In this document: positions 8,049 through 17,037 of the stretch, piece after piece
How the letters are laid out: every line of letters begins with the position of its first letter
How positions within the stretch are numbered: the stretch's first letter is position 1
Assembly (NCBI RefSeq): GCF_008801695.1
Contig: NZ_VZPF01000025.1
Coordinates: 1 to 58,382, forward strand
Direction: 5' to 3'
Origin: Pantoea stewartii subsp. stewartii
GTDB taxonomy: Bacteria; Pseudomonadota; Gammaproteobacteria; Enterobacterales; Enterobacteriaceae
Length of the DNA stretch: 58,382 nt
Notes under the pieces: model-generated
Databases searched by the model: none
Told to the model about the DNA's origin: nothing
What the model saw: only the letters and a program-made list of their open reading frames with translations
Made by a program: the position numbers and the translations under genes

Positions 8049-9017
8049 ATGCGCTTCAACTATGACCTGCTACCGGGTGAACGGCTTTCCTTCGAGGAGA
8101 TCGCCCGGCGCTATGCACAGCAATACCCTGATGAGAAAGAATTAACAGCGCGAGCGCTGCTGAGTCCTTCGACCAGCTTTCGGACGCTAAAGATTCGTGC
8201 TGTCTTCGCACAGGAAGAGAGCAACAGTCCGCTGGAAGACCTGTTATTTATTGCGAACGACAATGAACGTAAAAATTACCTGCGCCGTTTTGAGTATTAC
8301 CTGAAGCAGCAGGCTCCTTTTCACTATTTCCGCCGGGGAGAGCAGGACAAAGCGGAGAATTTGTGGAAAGTGATCGGCCAAAGCTACGTATATGCCATGA
8401 TCGATCCCCATTCAGCACAGGCGCAGAACCTGATTAACAGCCGGGGATACAAACTGGTGCTGATGCGAGAAGACGGCGACGATGCCTGGTGGCAGTTGTT
8501 TAACATGCACTCCAATCCGTGCTTTCCGCAATCACAGCGTATCCAGTTTATTGTGGTACTGAGTACACCCGGACATAAAACACCCGCCGCAGTGATGCCT
8601 GGTACTGAAGTCGGGCGGCGGGTAAAGGCTAAAGTGCTGCAGCGAGCCAGCCAGGCCGAATTTATGGCCGCCGTGAAAGCCCGTTATGGTGCCTGTGTCA
8701 TTACCGGCACCAGCCTGATCGATCAGCATCCGTGGCCATGGGTGGAAGCCTGCCATATTGATACGCGAGAGAATGATGAAGGTTTTCTGGCGGATAACAG
8801 TGTGGATAACGGATTATTCCTGCGCAGCGATTTACAGCGACTTTTTGTTAACCGAATGATTAGTATTGATGGTGATTCCGGCAAGGTCCGTTTTAATGGG
8901 GATGAAAAAACCCGCGAAAGCATTAGCCCTTTTTATCAGGAAATGGAAGGGCAGGTTTGTGCTTTATGGGACAGCGTGCCCTCCGCCACTCGTCAACGTT
9001 TACTGTCATTAGGTTAG
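8049..9017 (+). CDS. HNH endonuclease domain protein
   Basis: 322 residues. The N-terminal two thirds have no domain I recognise. The C-terminal third carries a HNH_2-type nuclease domain: RYGACVITGTS, then EACHIDTRENDEG, and DNGLFLRSDLQRLFVNRMI, i.e. the C..H..DNGL..D..F pattern. Such stand-alone proteins may be restriction, defence or DNA repair nucleases. The role here is unknown. ATG 8049 is preferred over GTG 8043. It is transcribed towards fliA and lies between the glycan genes and fliA, in the accessory part of the locus. A perfect hairpin follows its stop. Confidence 0.75.
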   Translation: MRFNYDLLPGERLSFEEIARRYAQQYPDEKELTARALLSPSTSFRTLKIRAVFAQEESNSPLEDLLFIANDNERKNYLRRFEYYLKQQAPFHYFRRGEQDKAENLWKVIGQSYVYAMIDPHSAQAQNLINSRGYKLVLMREDGDDAWWQLFNMHSNPCFPQSQRIQFIVVLSTPGHKTPAAVMPGTEVGRRVKAKVLQRASQAEFMAAVKARYGACVITGTSLIDQHPWPWVEACHIDTRENDEGFLADNSVDNGLFLRSDLQRLFVNRMISIDGDSGKVRFNGDEKTRESISPFYQEMEGQVCALWDSVPSATRQRLLSLG

Positions 9018-9027
9018 CCTGTTGAGA

Positions 9028-9049
9028 CAGAGCGGAATCTTCCGCTCTG
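9028..9049. terminator. Hairpin after the HNH gene
   Basis: CAGAGCGGAA and TTCCGCTCTG form a ten-base perfect inverted repeat with only TC between (effective tight loop). No T tract follows, so termination is uncertain, but its place between the HNH stop and the fliA promoter fits. Confidence 0.5.
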
Positions 9050-9109
9050 AAACATCACAAATTTGAAATAACCTCGGTTTATCCCGCCTATTCTGCCAAT
9101 CGAAAGTCC

Positions 9110-9136
9110 TACAGAATTGCATAATCATGCCGATAA
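9110..9136 (+). promoter_or_regulatory. Sigma-28 (FliA) promoter of fliA
   Basis: TACAGAAT (9110-9117), 11-bp spacer, GCCGATAA (9129-9136). The -10 is an exact match to the flagellar class 3 consensus GCCGATAA and the spacer is canonical. The -35 matches five of eight bases of TAAAGTTT. E. coli fliA has the same GCCGATAAC in this place, giving positive autoregulation. Confidence 0.75.
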
Positions 9137-9160
9137 CTTCATTAACGCAGGGTAGTCAAC

Positions 9161-9883
9161 GTGAACGATCTCTATACCGCCGAAGGCGTGATGGACAAAC
9201 ATTCGCTCTGGCAGCGCTACGTCCCACTGGTGCGTCATGAAGCACTGCGCTTGCAGGTTCGCCTGCCTGCCAGTGTGGAACTTGACGATCTGCTGCAAGC
9301 CGGGGGCATTGGTCTGTTGAATGCGGTGGAGCGCTACGACGCGCTTCAGGGTACCGCCTTTACCACGTATGCAGTCCAGCGCATTCGTGGCGCAATGCTT
9401 GATGAGCTTCGCAGCCGGGACTGGGCGCCACGCAGCGTCAGACGTAATGCACGTGAGGTAGCCGGAGCCATGCATCAGGTTGAGCAGATGCTGGGTCGGG
9501 CCGCTTCCGAGCAGGAAGTCGCGCAACAGTTGAATGTTTCGATAGAAGAGTACCGGCAGATTCTGTTGGATACCAACAACAGTCAGCTCTTTTCATACGA
9601 CGAGTATCGGGAAGAACACGGTGACAGTGCGGAGCTGGTGACGGAAGGGCACGAAGAGGCCAATCCACTTCATCAGTTAATGGAAGGGAGTCTGCGTGAA
9701 CGCGTCATAGAAGCGATCGAGGCGTTGCCTGAGCGCGAGAAAATGGTGCTGACACTGTACTACCAGGAAGAACTGAATCTTAAAGAGATTGGCGCGGTAC
9801 TTGATGTCGGGGAATCCCGGGTCAGCCAACTGCACAGTCAGGCGATTAAACGCTTGCGTGCCCGACTTACGGGAGCGCGCTAG
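9161..9883 (+). CDS. fliA: Flagellar sigma factor 28
   Basis: Directs RNA polymerase to late flagellar and chemotaxis promoters, and is held by FlgM until the hook is complete. 240 residues, near-identical in length to E. coli FliA (239). Region 2 (DLLQAGGIGLLNAVERYD with FTTYAVQRIRGAMLDELRS), region 3 and the region 4 helix-turn-helix (LNLKEIGAVLDVGESRVSQLHSQAIKRLR) are all present. The start is GTG at 9161, as in E. coli. In enterobacteria fliC normally lies upstream of fliA in the opposite direction, so the glycan genes on the left mark an insertion between fliA and fliC. Confidence 0.97.
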   Translation: MNDLYTAEGVMDKHSLWQRYVPLVRHEALRLQVRLPASVELDDLLQAGGIGLLNAVERYDALQGTAFTTYAVQRIRGAMLDELRSRDWAPRSVRRNAREVAGAMHQVEQMLGRAASEQEVAQQLNVSIEEYRQILLDTNNSQLFSYDEYREEHGDSAELVTEGHEEANPLHQLMEGSLRERVIEAIEALPEREKMVLTLYYQEELNLKEIGAVLDVGESRVSQLHSQAIKRLRARLTGAR

Positions 9884-9933
9884 AAGGCTCAGTTCCTGGA
9901 GATCTATAAATATAAGAAATCGGGGACTCAACA

Positions 9934-10437
9934 GTGGGAGCCAAAACCAAAGCCAGACCTTTAAGTCGCTATCTTAAAGACTATAAACACAGCCAAACCA
10001 ATTGTTCACACTGTGGCAAAGTACTAGACCGAATGGCGCTGGTTTTTCGTGGCCAGATCATCAATAAAGAGGCCATCGCACGGATGGACCAAATGATTGA
10101 TGAGCCACTCTGGCTAAAACTGCAGCCAGAATTAACGGCACTTTGTCGTTTTTGCAGCGATATTTTTTGTAATACACATCCTAACTATTTTGACATTATG
10201 GCGTTTAAACAATATCTGTTCGAGCAGACGGAAATGAGCCCAAGCACGATTCGTGAGTATGTGGTTCGGTTACGTCGGCTTGACGATACGCTGAAGGCGC
10301 GAAATTTTCCGGCAGAAAAACTGAAAGGCAATAGCTGGCATCAATGCCTGGAAGAAGATTTACCCGATGCAGGCAACAATAATTATCGAATTGCGCTGCG
10401 CAAATACGACCAGTTCTTAGGCTGGCAGCAACGTTAA
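9934..10437 (+). CDS. fliZ: FliZ, flagella/curli switch regulator
   Basis: FliZ binds sigma-S type promoters and represses curli and sigma-S genes while raising flagellar class 2 expression in Salmonella. 167 residues against 183 in E. coli, shorter at the C-terminus. Shared segments are RPLSRYLKDYKHSQTNC, ALCRFCSDIFC, FEQTEMSPSTIREYVVRLRR and NNNYRIALRKY. The start is GTG 9934, 50 bases after fliA, in the usual fliAZ operon. Confidence 0.93.
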   Translation: MGAKTKARPLSRYLKDYKHSQTNCSHCGKVLDRMALVFRGQIINKEAIARMDQMIDEPLWLKLQPELTALCRFCSDIFCNTHPNYFDIMAFKQYLFEQTEMSPSTIREYVVRLRRLDDTLKARNFPAEKLKGNSWHQCLEEDLPDAGNNNYRIALRKYDQFLGWQQR

Positions 10438-10481
10438 GGGAAAAATGCCGGGCACAGGATGCACGGTCAGTCGATTTCCCG

Positions 10482-10518
10482 CCCCACGTTTCTTCTCACC
10501 ATCGGAAGAAACGTGGGG
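10482..10518. terminator. Strong stem-loop between fliZ and dcyD
   Basis: CCCCACGTTTCTTC (10482-10495) pairs perfectly with GAAGAAACGTGGGG (10505-10518) around a 9-nt loop. No T run follows. It could terminate or protect the fliAZ transcript ends and separates it from the sulfur genes. Confidence 0.6.
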
Positions 10519-10628
10519 ATGTTGTGCATTCCCGTCTTCCACGTTCCTGACCTCAATTCAGGATGATCCTTTCTTCATCTTCTGTAACACTGTAATGATA
10601 ACTGCTCTGTGCCTGACTGGAGGCCGCA

Positions 10629-11615
10629 TTGTCTTTACATCTTATTCATCAGTTTCCCCGTATTGAACTTCTGGGTGCGCCCACGCCTCTGGAATTTTTG
10701 CCCCGTCTGTCGGACTTCTTAGGTCGTGACATTTTTATCAAACGCGACGATGTAACGCCGCTGGCGCTGGGCGGCAACAAACTGCGCAAGCTGGAGTTCC
10801 TGGCGGCCGATGCGCTGCGTGAGGGGGCCGATGTGCTGCTCACCGCCGGTGCGATCCAGTCCAACCACGTGCGTCAGACCGCTGCGGTCGCGGCCAAACT
10901 TGGGCTGAAATGCGTGGCATTACTCGAAAACCCCATCGCGACCCAGAGCGAGAATTACCTCACTAACGGTAACCGGCTGCTGCTGGAACTGATGGACGTT
11001 GACGTGGTGATGGTTGAGGCACTGACCGATCCTGCCGCACAACTGGCGGAACAGGCGGAACGCCTTGAGGCGCAGGGTTTTCGACCCTATACCCTGCCTG
11101 TTGGTGGATCAAACGCGCTAGGCGCGCTGGGTTACGTAGAGTGCGCCCAGGAGATCGTGCATCAAAGTGAAGGCGTGGTGGACTTTGCTGCGGTAGTCGT
11201 CGCGTCTGGCAGTGCCGGAACGCATGCGGGGCTGGCCATTGGGCTGGAACACCTCATGCCGCAAACCGAGCTGGTGGGCGTGACCGTATCCCGTCAGCGT
11301 GATGAACAGCTGCCGAAAGTGGATGCTATTCGTCAGGCGCTGGCATCGCAGTTGTCGGTAGAGGCAAAGGCGCCGGTGACGCTGTGGGATGACTACTTTG
11401 GGCCACGCTATGGCGAGCCAAATGAAGAGGGCACAGAGGCGATCAAGCTGCTGGCCCGGCTGGAAGGCCTGCTGCTCGACCCGGTTTATACTGGCAAAGC
11501 GATGGCGGGGTTAATTGACGGGATCAGTCAGAATCGTTTCCGCCGCGAAGGACCGCTCCTGTTTGTGCATACCGGCGGTGCGCCCGCGTTATTTGCTTAT
11601 CACCCTTCGGTCTGA
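10629..11615 (+). CDS. dcyD: D-cysteine desulfhydrase
   Basis: PLP-dependent enzyme that converts D-cysteine to pyruvate, ammonia and sulfide. 328 residues, the same as E. coli DcyD. The PLP lysine segment [17 protein letters not shown], the [15 protein letters not shown] motif and the phosphate-binding [13 protein letters not shown] are present. The start is TTG 10629, supported by GGAGG at 10619-10623. In E. coli the order is tcyJ then dcyD, here dcyD precedes tcyJ. Confidence 0.95.
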   Translation: MSLHLIHQFPRIELLGAPTPLEFLPRLSDFLGRDIFIKRDDVTPLALGGNKLRKLEFLAADALREGADVLLTAGAIQSNHVRQTAAVAAKLGLKCVALLENPIATQSENYLTNGNRLLLELMDVDVVMVEALTDPAAQLAEQAERLEAQGFRPYTLPVGGSNALGALGYVECAQEIVHQSEGVVDFAAVVVASGSAGTHAGLAIGLEHLMPQTELVGVTVSRQRDEQLPKVDAIRQALASQLSVEAKAPVTLWDDYFGPRYGEPNEEGTEAIKLLARLEGLLLDPVYTGKAMAGLIDGISQNRFRREGPLLFVHTGGAPALFAYHPSV

Positions 11616-11747
11616 GACGTCGCGAAAAAAAGGTTTATAATCCGGCCGTTATTTTGCTGTCTCAGGTAAATAACGCCCATAATGACAGAGCGGCAAACGG
11701 GGTTTAGCCGCTCAACAGCACACTCACGAATAATAAATGGGGTACAC

Positions 11748-12548
11748 ATGGCTTTCTCACAGATTCGTCGCCAGCTGGTGACGGGAATGATGGCGGTTGC
11801 GCTGGTTGCTGGCGTTAGTGTTAAAACCTTTGCCGCAGAAGATTTGCTGCAGCAAGTGAAAAGTAAAGGCGAACTGCGTGTGGGCCTGGAAGGCACCTAT
11901 CCGCCTTTCAGTTTCCAGGATGAAAAAGGCAAGCTGACCGGATTTGAGGTGGAGTTCGCCCAGGACCTGGCGAAACACATGGGTGTGAAAGCCGTGCTGA
12001 AACCGACAAAATGGGATGGCATGCTGGCCGCGCTGGATTCCAAACGTATCGATGTGGTGATTAATCAGGTCACCATTTCCGATGAGCGTAAAAAGAAATA
12101 TGACTTCTCCACGCCGTACACCATTTCGGGCGTGCAGGCGCTGACGCTGAAGAAAAATGCCGGCAGCATCACCCGCCCCGAAGATCTGGCAGGTAAAAAA
12201 GTGGGTGTCGGTCTGGGCACCAACTACGAGCAGTGGTTACGTGCAAACGTGAAAGGTGTCGATGTTCGTACCTATGATGACGATCCTACCAAATACCAGG
12301 ATCTGCGTTCAGGTCGCGTTGATGCGATTCTGGTGGACCGTCTGGCGGCACTGGATCTGGTGAAGAAAACCAGTGACACGATGGCCGTTGCTGGCCCTGC
12401 GTTCTCGCGTCTTGAAGCGGGCGTTGCACTGCGTAAAGGTAACGAAGATTTACTGAAAGCCATTAACCAGGCGATTGCAGAGATGCAGAAAGACGGCACG
12501 CTCAAAAAGCTGTCTGAGAAATGGTTTGGCGCGGACGTTACGCAATAA
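11748..12548 (+). CDS. tcyJ: Cystine-binding periplasmic protein
   Basis: Solute-binding component of the high-affinity L-cystine ABC transporter (formerly fliY). 266 residues with an export signal ending near KTFAAED. The family 3 binding signature (GTYPPFSFQDEKGKLTGFEVEFAQDLAKH) is cleanly conserved, as are KWDGMLAALDSKRIDVVINQVT and WFGADVTQ at the end. ATG 11748 was chosen because it gives the signal peptide directly. 22 further upstream codons are open but unlike the family. The stop overlaps the permease start (TAATG). Confidence 0.96.
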   Translation: MAFSQIRRQLVTGMMAVALVAGVSVKTFAAEDLLQQVKSKGELRVGLEGTYPPFSFQDEKGKLTGFEVEFAQDLAKHMGVKAVLKPTKWDGMLAALDSKRIDVVINQVTISDERKKKYDFSTPYTISGVQALTLKKNAGSITRPEDLAGKKVGVGLGTNYEQWLRANVKGVDVRTYDDDPTKYQDLRSGRVDAILVDRLAALDLVKKTSDTMAVAGPAFSRLEAGVALRKGNEDLLKAINQAIAEMQKDGTLKKLSEKWFGADVTQ

Positions 12549-13216
12549 TGCAGGAAAGTTTACAACTGGTGCTGGAGTCAGCACCATTCCTTCTTAAAGG
12601 CGCGCTGTTTACGCTTCAGCTCAGTATTGGCGGGATGTTTTTTGGGCTGATACTGGGCTTTGTGCTGGCGCTGATGCGCTTGTCGCGCTTTTGGCCCATC
12701 AGCTGGCTGGCACGTATCTACGTGTCGATTTTTCGTGGCACGCCGCTTATCGCTCAGTTGTTTATGATCTACTACGGTCTGCCCCAGTTTGGCATTGAGC
12801 TGGATCCAATTCCTTCCGCGATGATTGGCTTGTCGCTGAATACAGCAGCCTATGCATCGGAATCGCTTCGTGGTGCCATTGCGGCGATTGAGCGCGGCCA
12901 GTGGGAAGCGGCGGCCAGCATTGGCATGACGCCGTGGCAAACGCTGCGCAGGGTTATTTTGCCTCAGGCTGCCCGTACCGCTTTACCGCCATTGGGTAAC
13001 AGCTTCATCAGCCTGGTCAAAGATACCTCACTGGCGGCGACCATTCAGGTACCGGAGTTATTTCGTCAGGCCCAGTTGATTACCTCACGTACGCTGGAGG
13101 TATTTACGATGTATCTGGCGGCCTCGGTTATCTACTGGATCATGGCTACCGTGCTGTCTGCCTTACAGAACCGGCTCGAAGCACACGTTAACCGTCAGGA
13201 TCAGGAGGCGAAATGA
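12548..13216 (+). CDS. tcyL: Cystine ABC transporter permease
   Basis: Inner-membrane permease (yecS) with the HisM/QM family layout: several hydrophobic helices and the EAA loop EAAASIGMTPWQTLRRVILPQA that contacts the ATPase. 222 residues from ATG 12548, overlapping the tcyJ stop. Ends overlapping tcyN by ATGA. Confidence 0.95.
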   Translation: MQESLQLVLESAPFLLKGALFTLQLSIGGMFFGLILGFVLALMRLSRFWPISWLARIYVSIFRGTPLIAQLFMIYYGLPQFGIELDPIPSAMIGLSLNTAAYASESLRGAIAAIERGQWEAAASIGMTPWQTLRRVILPQAARTALPPLGNSFISLVKDTSLAATIQVPELFRQAQLITSRTLEVFTMYLAASVIYWIMATVLSALQNRLEAHVNRQDQEAK

Positions 13217-13965
13217 GTGCCATTGAAGTACGCCAACTGGTGAAACAGTTTAACGGCCAAACGGTACTGCACGGCATCGATCTGGATGTTGCGCCGGGTG
13301 AAATTGTGGCGATTATCGGCCCGAGCGGATCCGGTAAAACGACGCTGTTGCGCAGCATCAACCTGCTTGAAGTGCCTGAGGCCGGGCGCATCAAAGTCGG
13401 TGATATTACGATTGACGCCAGTCTGGGGATCAATAAGCAGAAAGAACAGGTGCGCCAACTCCGTCAGCAGGTGGGGTTTGTGTTTCAGAACTTCAATTTG
13501 TTTCCGCATCGCTCGGTGCTGGAAAACATTATTGAGGGGCCGGTCATCGTCAAAGGCGAAACCAAAGCGGACGCGGTTGCACGGGCGCGTGGCCTGCTTG
13601 AAAAAGTGGGATTGCAGGGTAAAGAAGACAGCTATCCACGTCGTCTTTCCGGCGGACAGCAACAACGTGTTGCCATTGCCCGCGCGCTTGCCATGCGGCC
13701 TGAAGTCATTTTGTTTGATGAACCGACCTCGGCGCTGGATCCCGAGCTGGTGGGCGAAGTGCTGAATACGATCCGGGCGCTGGCGCAGGAAAAGCGCACG
13801 ATGGTGATTGTGACCCATGAGATGAGCTTTGCCCGTGATGTCGCTGACCGGGCGATTTTCATGGATCAGGGCCGCGTGGTAGAACAGGGCCCGGCCAAAG
13901 CGTTGTTCAGCGCTCCTCAGCAGGCACGTACCCGACAGTTTCTGGATAAATTTCTTAATCAATAA
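13213..13965 (+). CDS. tcyN: Cystine ABC transporter ATP-binding protein
   Basis: 250-residue ATPase (yecC) for cystine import. Walker A GPSGSGKTT, Q-loop VFQNFNLFPH, signature LSGGQQQRVAIARAL, Walker B VILFDEPTSALDPELVGEV and switch histidine VTHEM are intact. It closes the dcyD-tcyJ-tcyL-tcyN unit, translationally coupled to tcyL and followed by a terminator. Confidence 0.96.
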   Translation: MSAIEVRQLVKQFNGQTVLHGIDLDVAPGEIVAIIGPSGSGKTTLLRSINLLEVPEAGRIKVGDITIDASLGINKQKEQVRQLRQQVGFVFQNFNLFPHRSVLENIIEGPVIVKGETKADAVARARGLLEKVGLQGKEDSYPRRLSGGQQQRVAIARALAMRPEVILFDEPTSALDPELVGEVLNTIRALAQEKRTMVIVTHEMSFARDVADRAIFMDQGRVVEQGPAKALFSAPQQARTRQFLDKFLNQ

Positions 13966-13975
13966 TCCCCAAAAT

Positions 13976-14012
13976 GCCGCCCGACACGGGCGGCGTTTTA
14001 TTTATTTTTTTC
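13976..14012 (+). terminator. Intrinsic terminator after tcyN
   Basis: GCCGCCC (13976-13982), loop gacac, GGGCGGC (13988-13994), followed by a long T-rich run to about 14012. Confidence 0.9.
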
Positions 14013-14202
14013 CTGCCTGCGCGCTCAGTTTCTTCTGAAAATTTACGGCTGGTCTTTCCTTAACCTGTTGTTATCGCTTCGGTTATACTAAATGATATTT
14101 CAATGACGTAACAGAGTGTAAATTTTAAGACCTCCCCGATTGAGGTGACAGTGAAAATATTAATAATTCTTCACAAATTCATCGCGCTGTCGGGACGTTA
14201 TA

Positions 14203-15285
14203 ATGACTCACTCCAGGAAGGAAATCCTCTGGATCAATACCCTCAAAGGAGGGTGCATTTTACTTGTCGTACTGCATCACGCCATCATCACCACGTTCGC
14301 ACCCTCGCTTCATCATCTGACCGCGGGTCTGCTACCGGCACAAGGATGGGTGGCGTTTAATACCTGGCTCTCGCCGTTGCGTATGCCCGCTTTCTTCTTT
14401 GTGTCTGGGTTGCTGGCCGCTAACGCGGTCGTGAAGAAAAGCTGGCAGGAAGTGTTTACGAAAAAATTCAGCAATATTGTTTACCTCTACCTGCTGTGGG
14501 GCGTGATTCAGTGGCTGAGTATCCACTACATTTCCACCCATTTAGGCGAACGGCTGTCCAGTAGCAAAAATGCCGCCTATGCGGATTCGCCTCTTGAGTT
14601 TATTAAGCTGCTGATGCTGTCGATGACCAGCCTGTGGTACCTGTACGCGCTGGCAGGGTTTTTCCTGGTGACTAAGCTTTTCCATCAACAGAAAAGGGTT
14701 CTGCTGGCGGCGGCGATAGCGGCGAACTACGCTGCGCAGTTTAACCTGATCCCCGGATGGGGCCTGGCCAGCGTGGCGCAGAACTCTCTGTATTTCCTGC
14801 TGGGCGTATTTTTCAGCGCGAGGCTAATTGAACTGAGCGCCCTCAAGGGACGTCACTGGCTGTGGCTTGGCGCGATTGCACTTGTCGGCATCGCCCATCA
14901 TGCAGGTGGCATCTATAAAAACCCGTTTTACAGCCTGCTGACGATCGTGTTTGGCATCGTGCTGTGTCGTTTTCTCAATGCGCATTTCAGAATGACCTGG
15001 CTGAACGCTATCGGTCGAAATACATTACAAATCTATGTGTTACACCGCATTTTTATCGAACTGCTCGGACTGAGCGCTATCACACTGGCGCTGCATTTCG
15101 GCTGGTTCGGCAATGCCGGCTTTAGCTGGGCCTGGGCGCTGCTGATGCCGGTGACCGGTGTGGCGGTATGCACACTGCTGTCGCTGCTGGTCTGGTCGTT
15201 ACTTAATCGCGGGCCAGGACGTATGTTGTTTCTCCATCCACGCCTGGTCAGTCAGCGTCAGCCTGAAACGCAAACCTTATCCTGA
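14203..15285 (+). CDS. Membrane acyltransferase, family 3
   Basis: 360 residues with about ten predicted membrane helices. The N-terminal INTLKGGCILLVVLHHAI with the HH pair, and the later RMPAFFFVSGLL, are hallmarks of the acyltransferase 3 (OpgC/OafA/NodX) group, which acylate sugars or other acceptors at the membrane. Acceptor unknown. The C-terminal tail (LFLHPRLVSQRQPETQTLS) is cytoplasmic or periplasmic and polar. It has its own terminators on both sides and so is probably a single-gene unit. Confidence 0.85.
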   Translation: MTHSRKEILWINTLKGGCILLVVLHHAIITTFAPSLHHLTAGLLPAQGWVAFNTWLSPLRMPAFFFVSGLLAANAVVKKSWQEVFTKKFSNIVYLYLLWGVIQWLSIHYISTHLGERLSSSKNAAYADSPLEFIKLLMLSMTSLWYLYALAGFFLVTKLFHQQKRVLLAAAIAANYAAQFNLIPGWGLASVAQNSLYFLLGVFFSARLIELSALKGRHWLWLGAIALVGIAHHAGGIYKNPFYSLLTIVFGIVLCRFLNAHFRMTWLNAIGRNTLQIYVLHRIFIELLGLSAITLALHFGWFGNAGFSWAWALLMPVTGVAVCTLLSLLVWSLLNRGPGRMLFLHPRLVSQRQPETQTLS

Positions 15286-15291
15286 AGATCC

Positions 15292-15315
15292 GGGCCAGCG
15301 CGCTGGCCCCTTTTT
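15292..15315 (+). terminator. Intrinsic terminator after the acyltransferase gene
   Basis: GGGCCAGCG (15292-15300) and CGCTGGCCC (15301-15309), a perfect palindrome folding with a GCGC loop, followed by C and T5. Confidence 0.88.
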
Positions 15316-15731
15316 CATCTGCCAGATTACCTCTTAGTCGCCCGACATCCTCGCGGGCCGGGAGCCAGGTCAGCGCACGCCTGACTGTGAATCCATTTTT
15401 TATCGGGAAAACGGAATAAAAGCGCCTACGTCAGTCCCAGAGGTACGCCTGTTGAAAGCAGGGCAGAGCCTCGGTTTATGTCATAAAGATAATCAGACAG
15501 GAAAGGAAAACGCGCTTGCCGGGCGCAGTGTCAATAAATCCTTTTAAGTGTAAAGTACGGTTCGAAACGCACCGCAACGCGGGTATTTAAGACTTTCGCT
15601 ACATTCAGCAGAAAGAACATACGGAATACTTTTCGCACAAGAGAAGGCGATGTGAATTGCCGTTTCACCGCAGCGGAAATGTGCCGATGATGAGCAAAGA
15701 AAAAGAAGAAATTGCCTGGATTAAATAAGTA
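15316..15731. other. Gene-less stretch beside the integrase
   Basis: About 415 bases without a convincing gene. A short frame reading MMSKEKEEIAWIK then stop lies at about 15687-15728 and may be a gene remnant. I see no tRNA gene or att-like duplication of tRNA sequence. Confidence 0.45.
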
Positions 15732-16907
15732 CTAATCGTATTCTGCTACCCACTCGTCCAGCTTATCTGCCCATTCCTGCATCATCGCTTTTCGTTCATC
15801 GATGTAAGTTGCATGATTGTACGTGCGGCGAACATTGTTTGTATCAGCGTGCGCTAACTGAGCTTCGATAGCATCAGGTCGATAGCCCATCTCGTTTAAA
15901 CGTGTACTGCCCGTAGTTCTGGTGGCATGAGGGCTGTAAGTTCCACTCCAACTGAGGCTTTTGAGTAGCTGACGCAGAGAGTGCGATGTCATTGGGCCTA
16001 GCGGGTTATCCCTGCCCGGAAAAATATGCTGTCGGTGCCCGGTTAATCCTTGTAGTGTTCTGAGCATGTTGACGGCTTGGGAGGGAAGGGGAATAACATG
16101 TTCCCTGCGAGCTTTCATGCGCGTTGCCGGAATGATCCATAGTGCGTTGTCAAGATCGAATTCTTCCCATTCTGCCTCGGTGACTTCGGTTGGTCGCGCC
16201 AATGTCCACCACATTAGCCACATGCAATAGTTAACCTGATATGAGCCGCGACTGTTATCAAAACAGCTTAATAGCTTACTGATTTGCTTCGTATTCAATG
16301 CTTGTTTGTGCTGTGTCTTATTCGCGGGAAGCGCCTTGCGCACAGACCAGACAGGATCACTATCAGCTCTAAGCGTTGCCACTGCTAACTCGAAAACCGA
16401 TGATATGGTACGTCGGGCTTCTGCGGCAACAGTTGGTGCGCCGCGTTTAGCAGTTTCCTGAAGAATTTTAAGAATGTGGTGTGAGTTGATTTCTCTGACA
16501 GGAAGCTTACCGATTGAGGGAAATACCACACGTTCAAGCATATCCAGTCGGCGAGTTTTAGTTATTTCTGCCCAGTCTTTCATCTGTAACCATTCTTTGG
16601 CGATTAGCTCAAATGTGTTTAATGCATCATTGACCTTGCGGATCTTATCTAACTGACGAGCCAGTGCCGGGTTGATTCCATCTGCAACTTGCTTTCTCGC
16701 TTGCTCGCATTTTACTCGTGCTTCGGCGAGCTTTACTGCTGGATACTCACCCAACGCAAACATGCTTGATTTACCGTTGAGTTTAAATCGATAACGCCAT
16801 GCTTTTTTGCCGCTAGGTTTCACTTCCAGGTAGAGACCGTTGAAGTCGTTGAGTCGATAGAGTTTTTCTTTCGACCTAGCAGTGCGGCATTGCGTATCAG
16901 TGAGCAT
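15732..16907 (-). CDS. Tyrosine recombinase, P4-type integrase (DUF4102)
   Basis: 391 residues. The N-terminal DUF4102-like arm-binding domain (KLYRLNDFNGLYLEVKPSG, FALGEYPAVKLAEAR) precedes a catalytic domain with R238 in LARPTEVTEAEWEEFD, H327-x-x-R330 in HATRTTGSTRLNEMG, H353 and the nucleophile Y363 in RRTYNHATY. All catalytic residues are present, so it may be active. Such integrases move genomic islands or P4-like satellites, usually at tRNA genes. None is visible here, nor any cargo gene, so it is either all that remains of an island or a small self-standing insertion between the acyltransferase gene and ychF. Confidence 0.92.
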   Translation of the reverse strand: MLTDTQCRTARSKEKLYRLNDFNGLYLEVKPSGKKAWRYRFKLNGKSSMFALGEYPAVKLAEARVKCEQARKQVADGINPALARQLDKIRKVNDALNTFELIAKEWLQMKDWAEITKTRRLDMLERVVFPSIGKLPVREINSHHILKILQETAKRGAPTVAAEARRTISSVFELAVATLRADSDPVWSVRKALPANKTQHKQALNTKQISKLLSCFDNSRGSYQVNYCMWLMWWTLARPTEVTEAEWEEFDLDNALWIIPATRMKARREHVIPLPSQAVNMLRTLQGLTGHRQHIFPGRDNPLGPMTSHSLRQLLKSLSWSGTYSPHATRTTGSTRLNEMGYRPDAIEAQLAHADTNNVRRTYNHATYIDERKAMMQEWADKLDEWVAEYD

Positions 16908-16940
16908 AGCGGATCCATGTCTATTTACTAGATTATCATT

Positions 16941-16991
16941 GTACTCACCTAAAATGATAATGGAAACGATTTGTACTCATCTATGTACTCA
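16941..16991. repeat. Three GTACTCA direct repeats upstream of the integrase
   Basis: GTACTCA occurs at 16941-16947, 16973-16979 and 16985-16991, within 60 bases upstream of the integrase start. Short direct repeats in this place are typical of integrase or excisionase arm-binding sites. Role inferred. Confidence 0.5.
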
Positions 16992-17037
16992 TTTTAGAAT
17001 GCGCTTTCATGGAATAACATGGGACAATTTGGAATGA

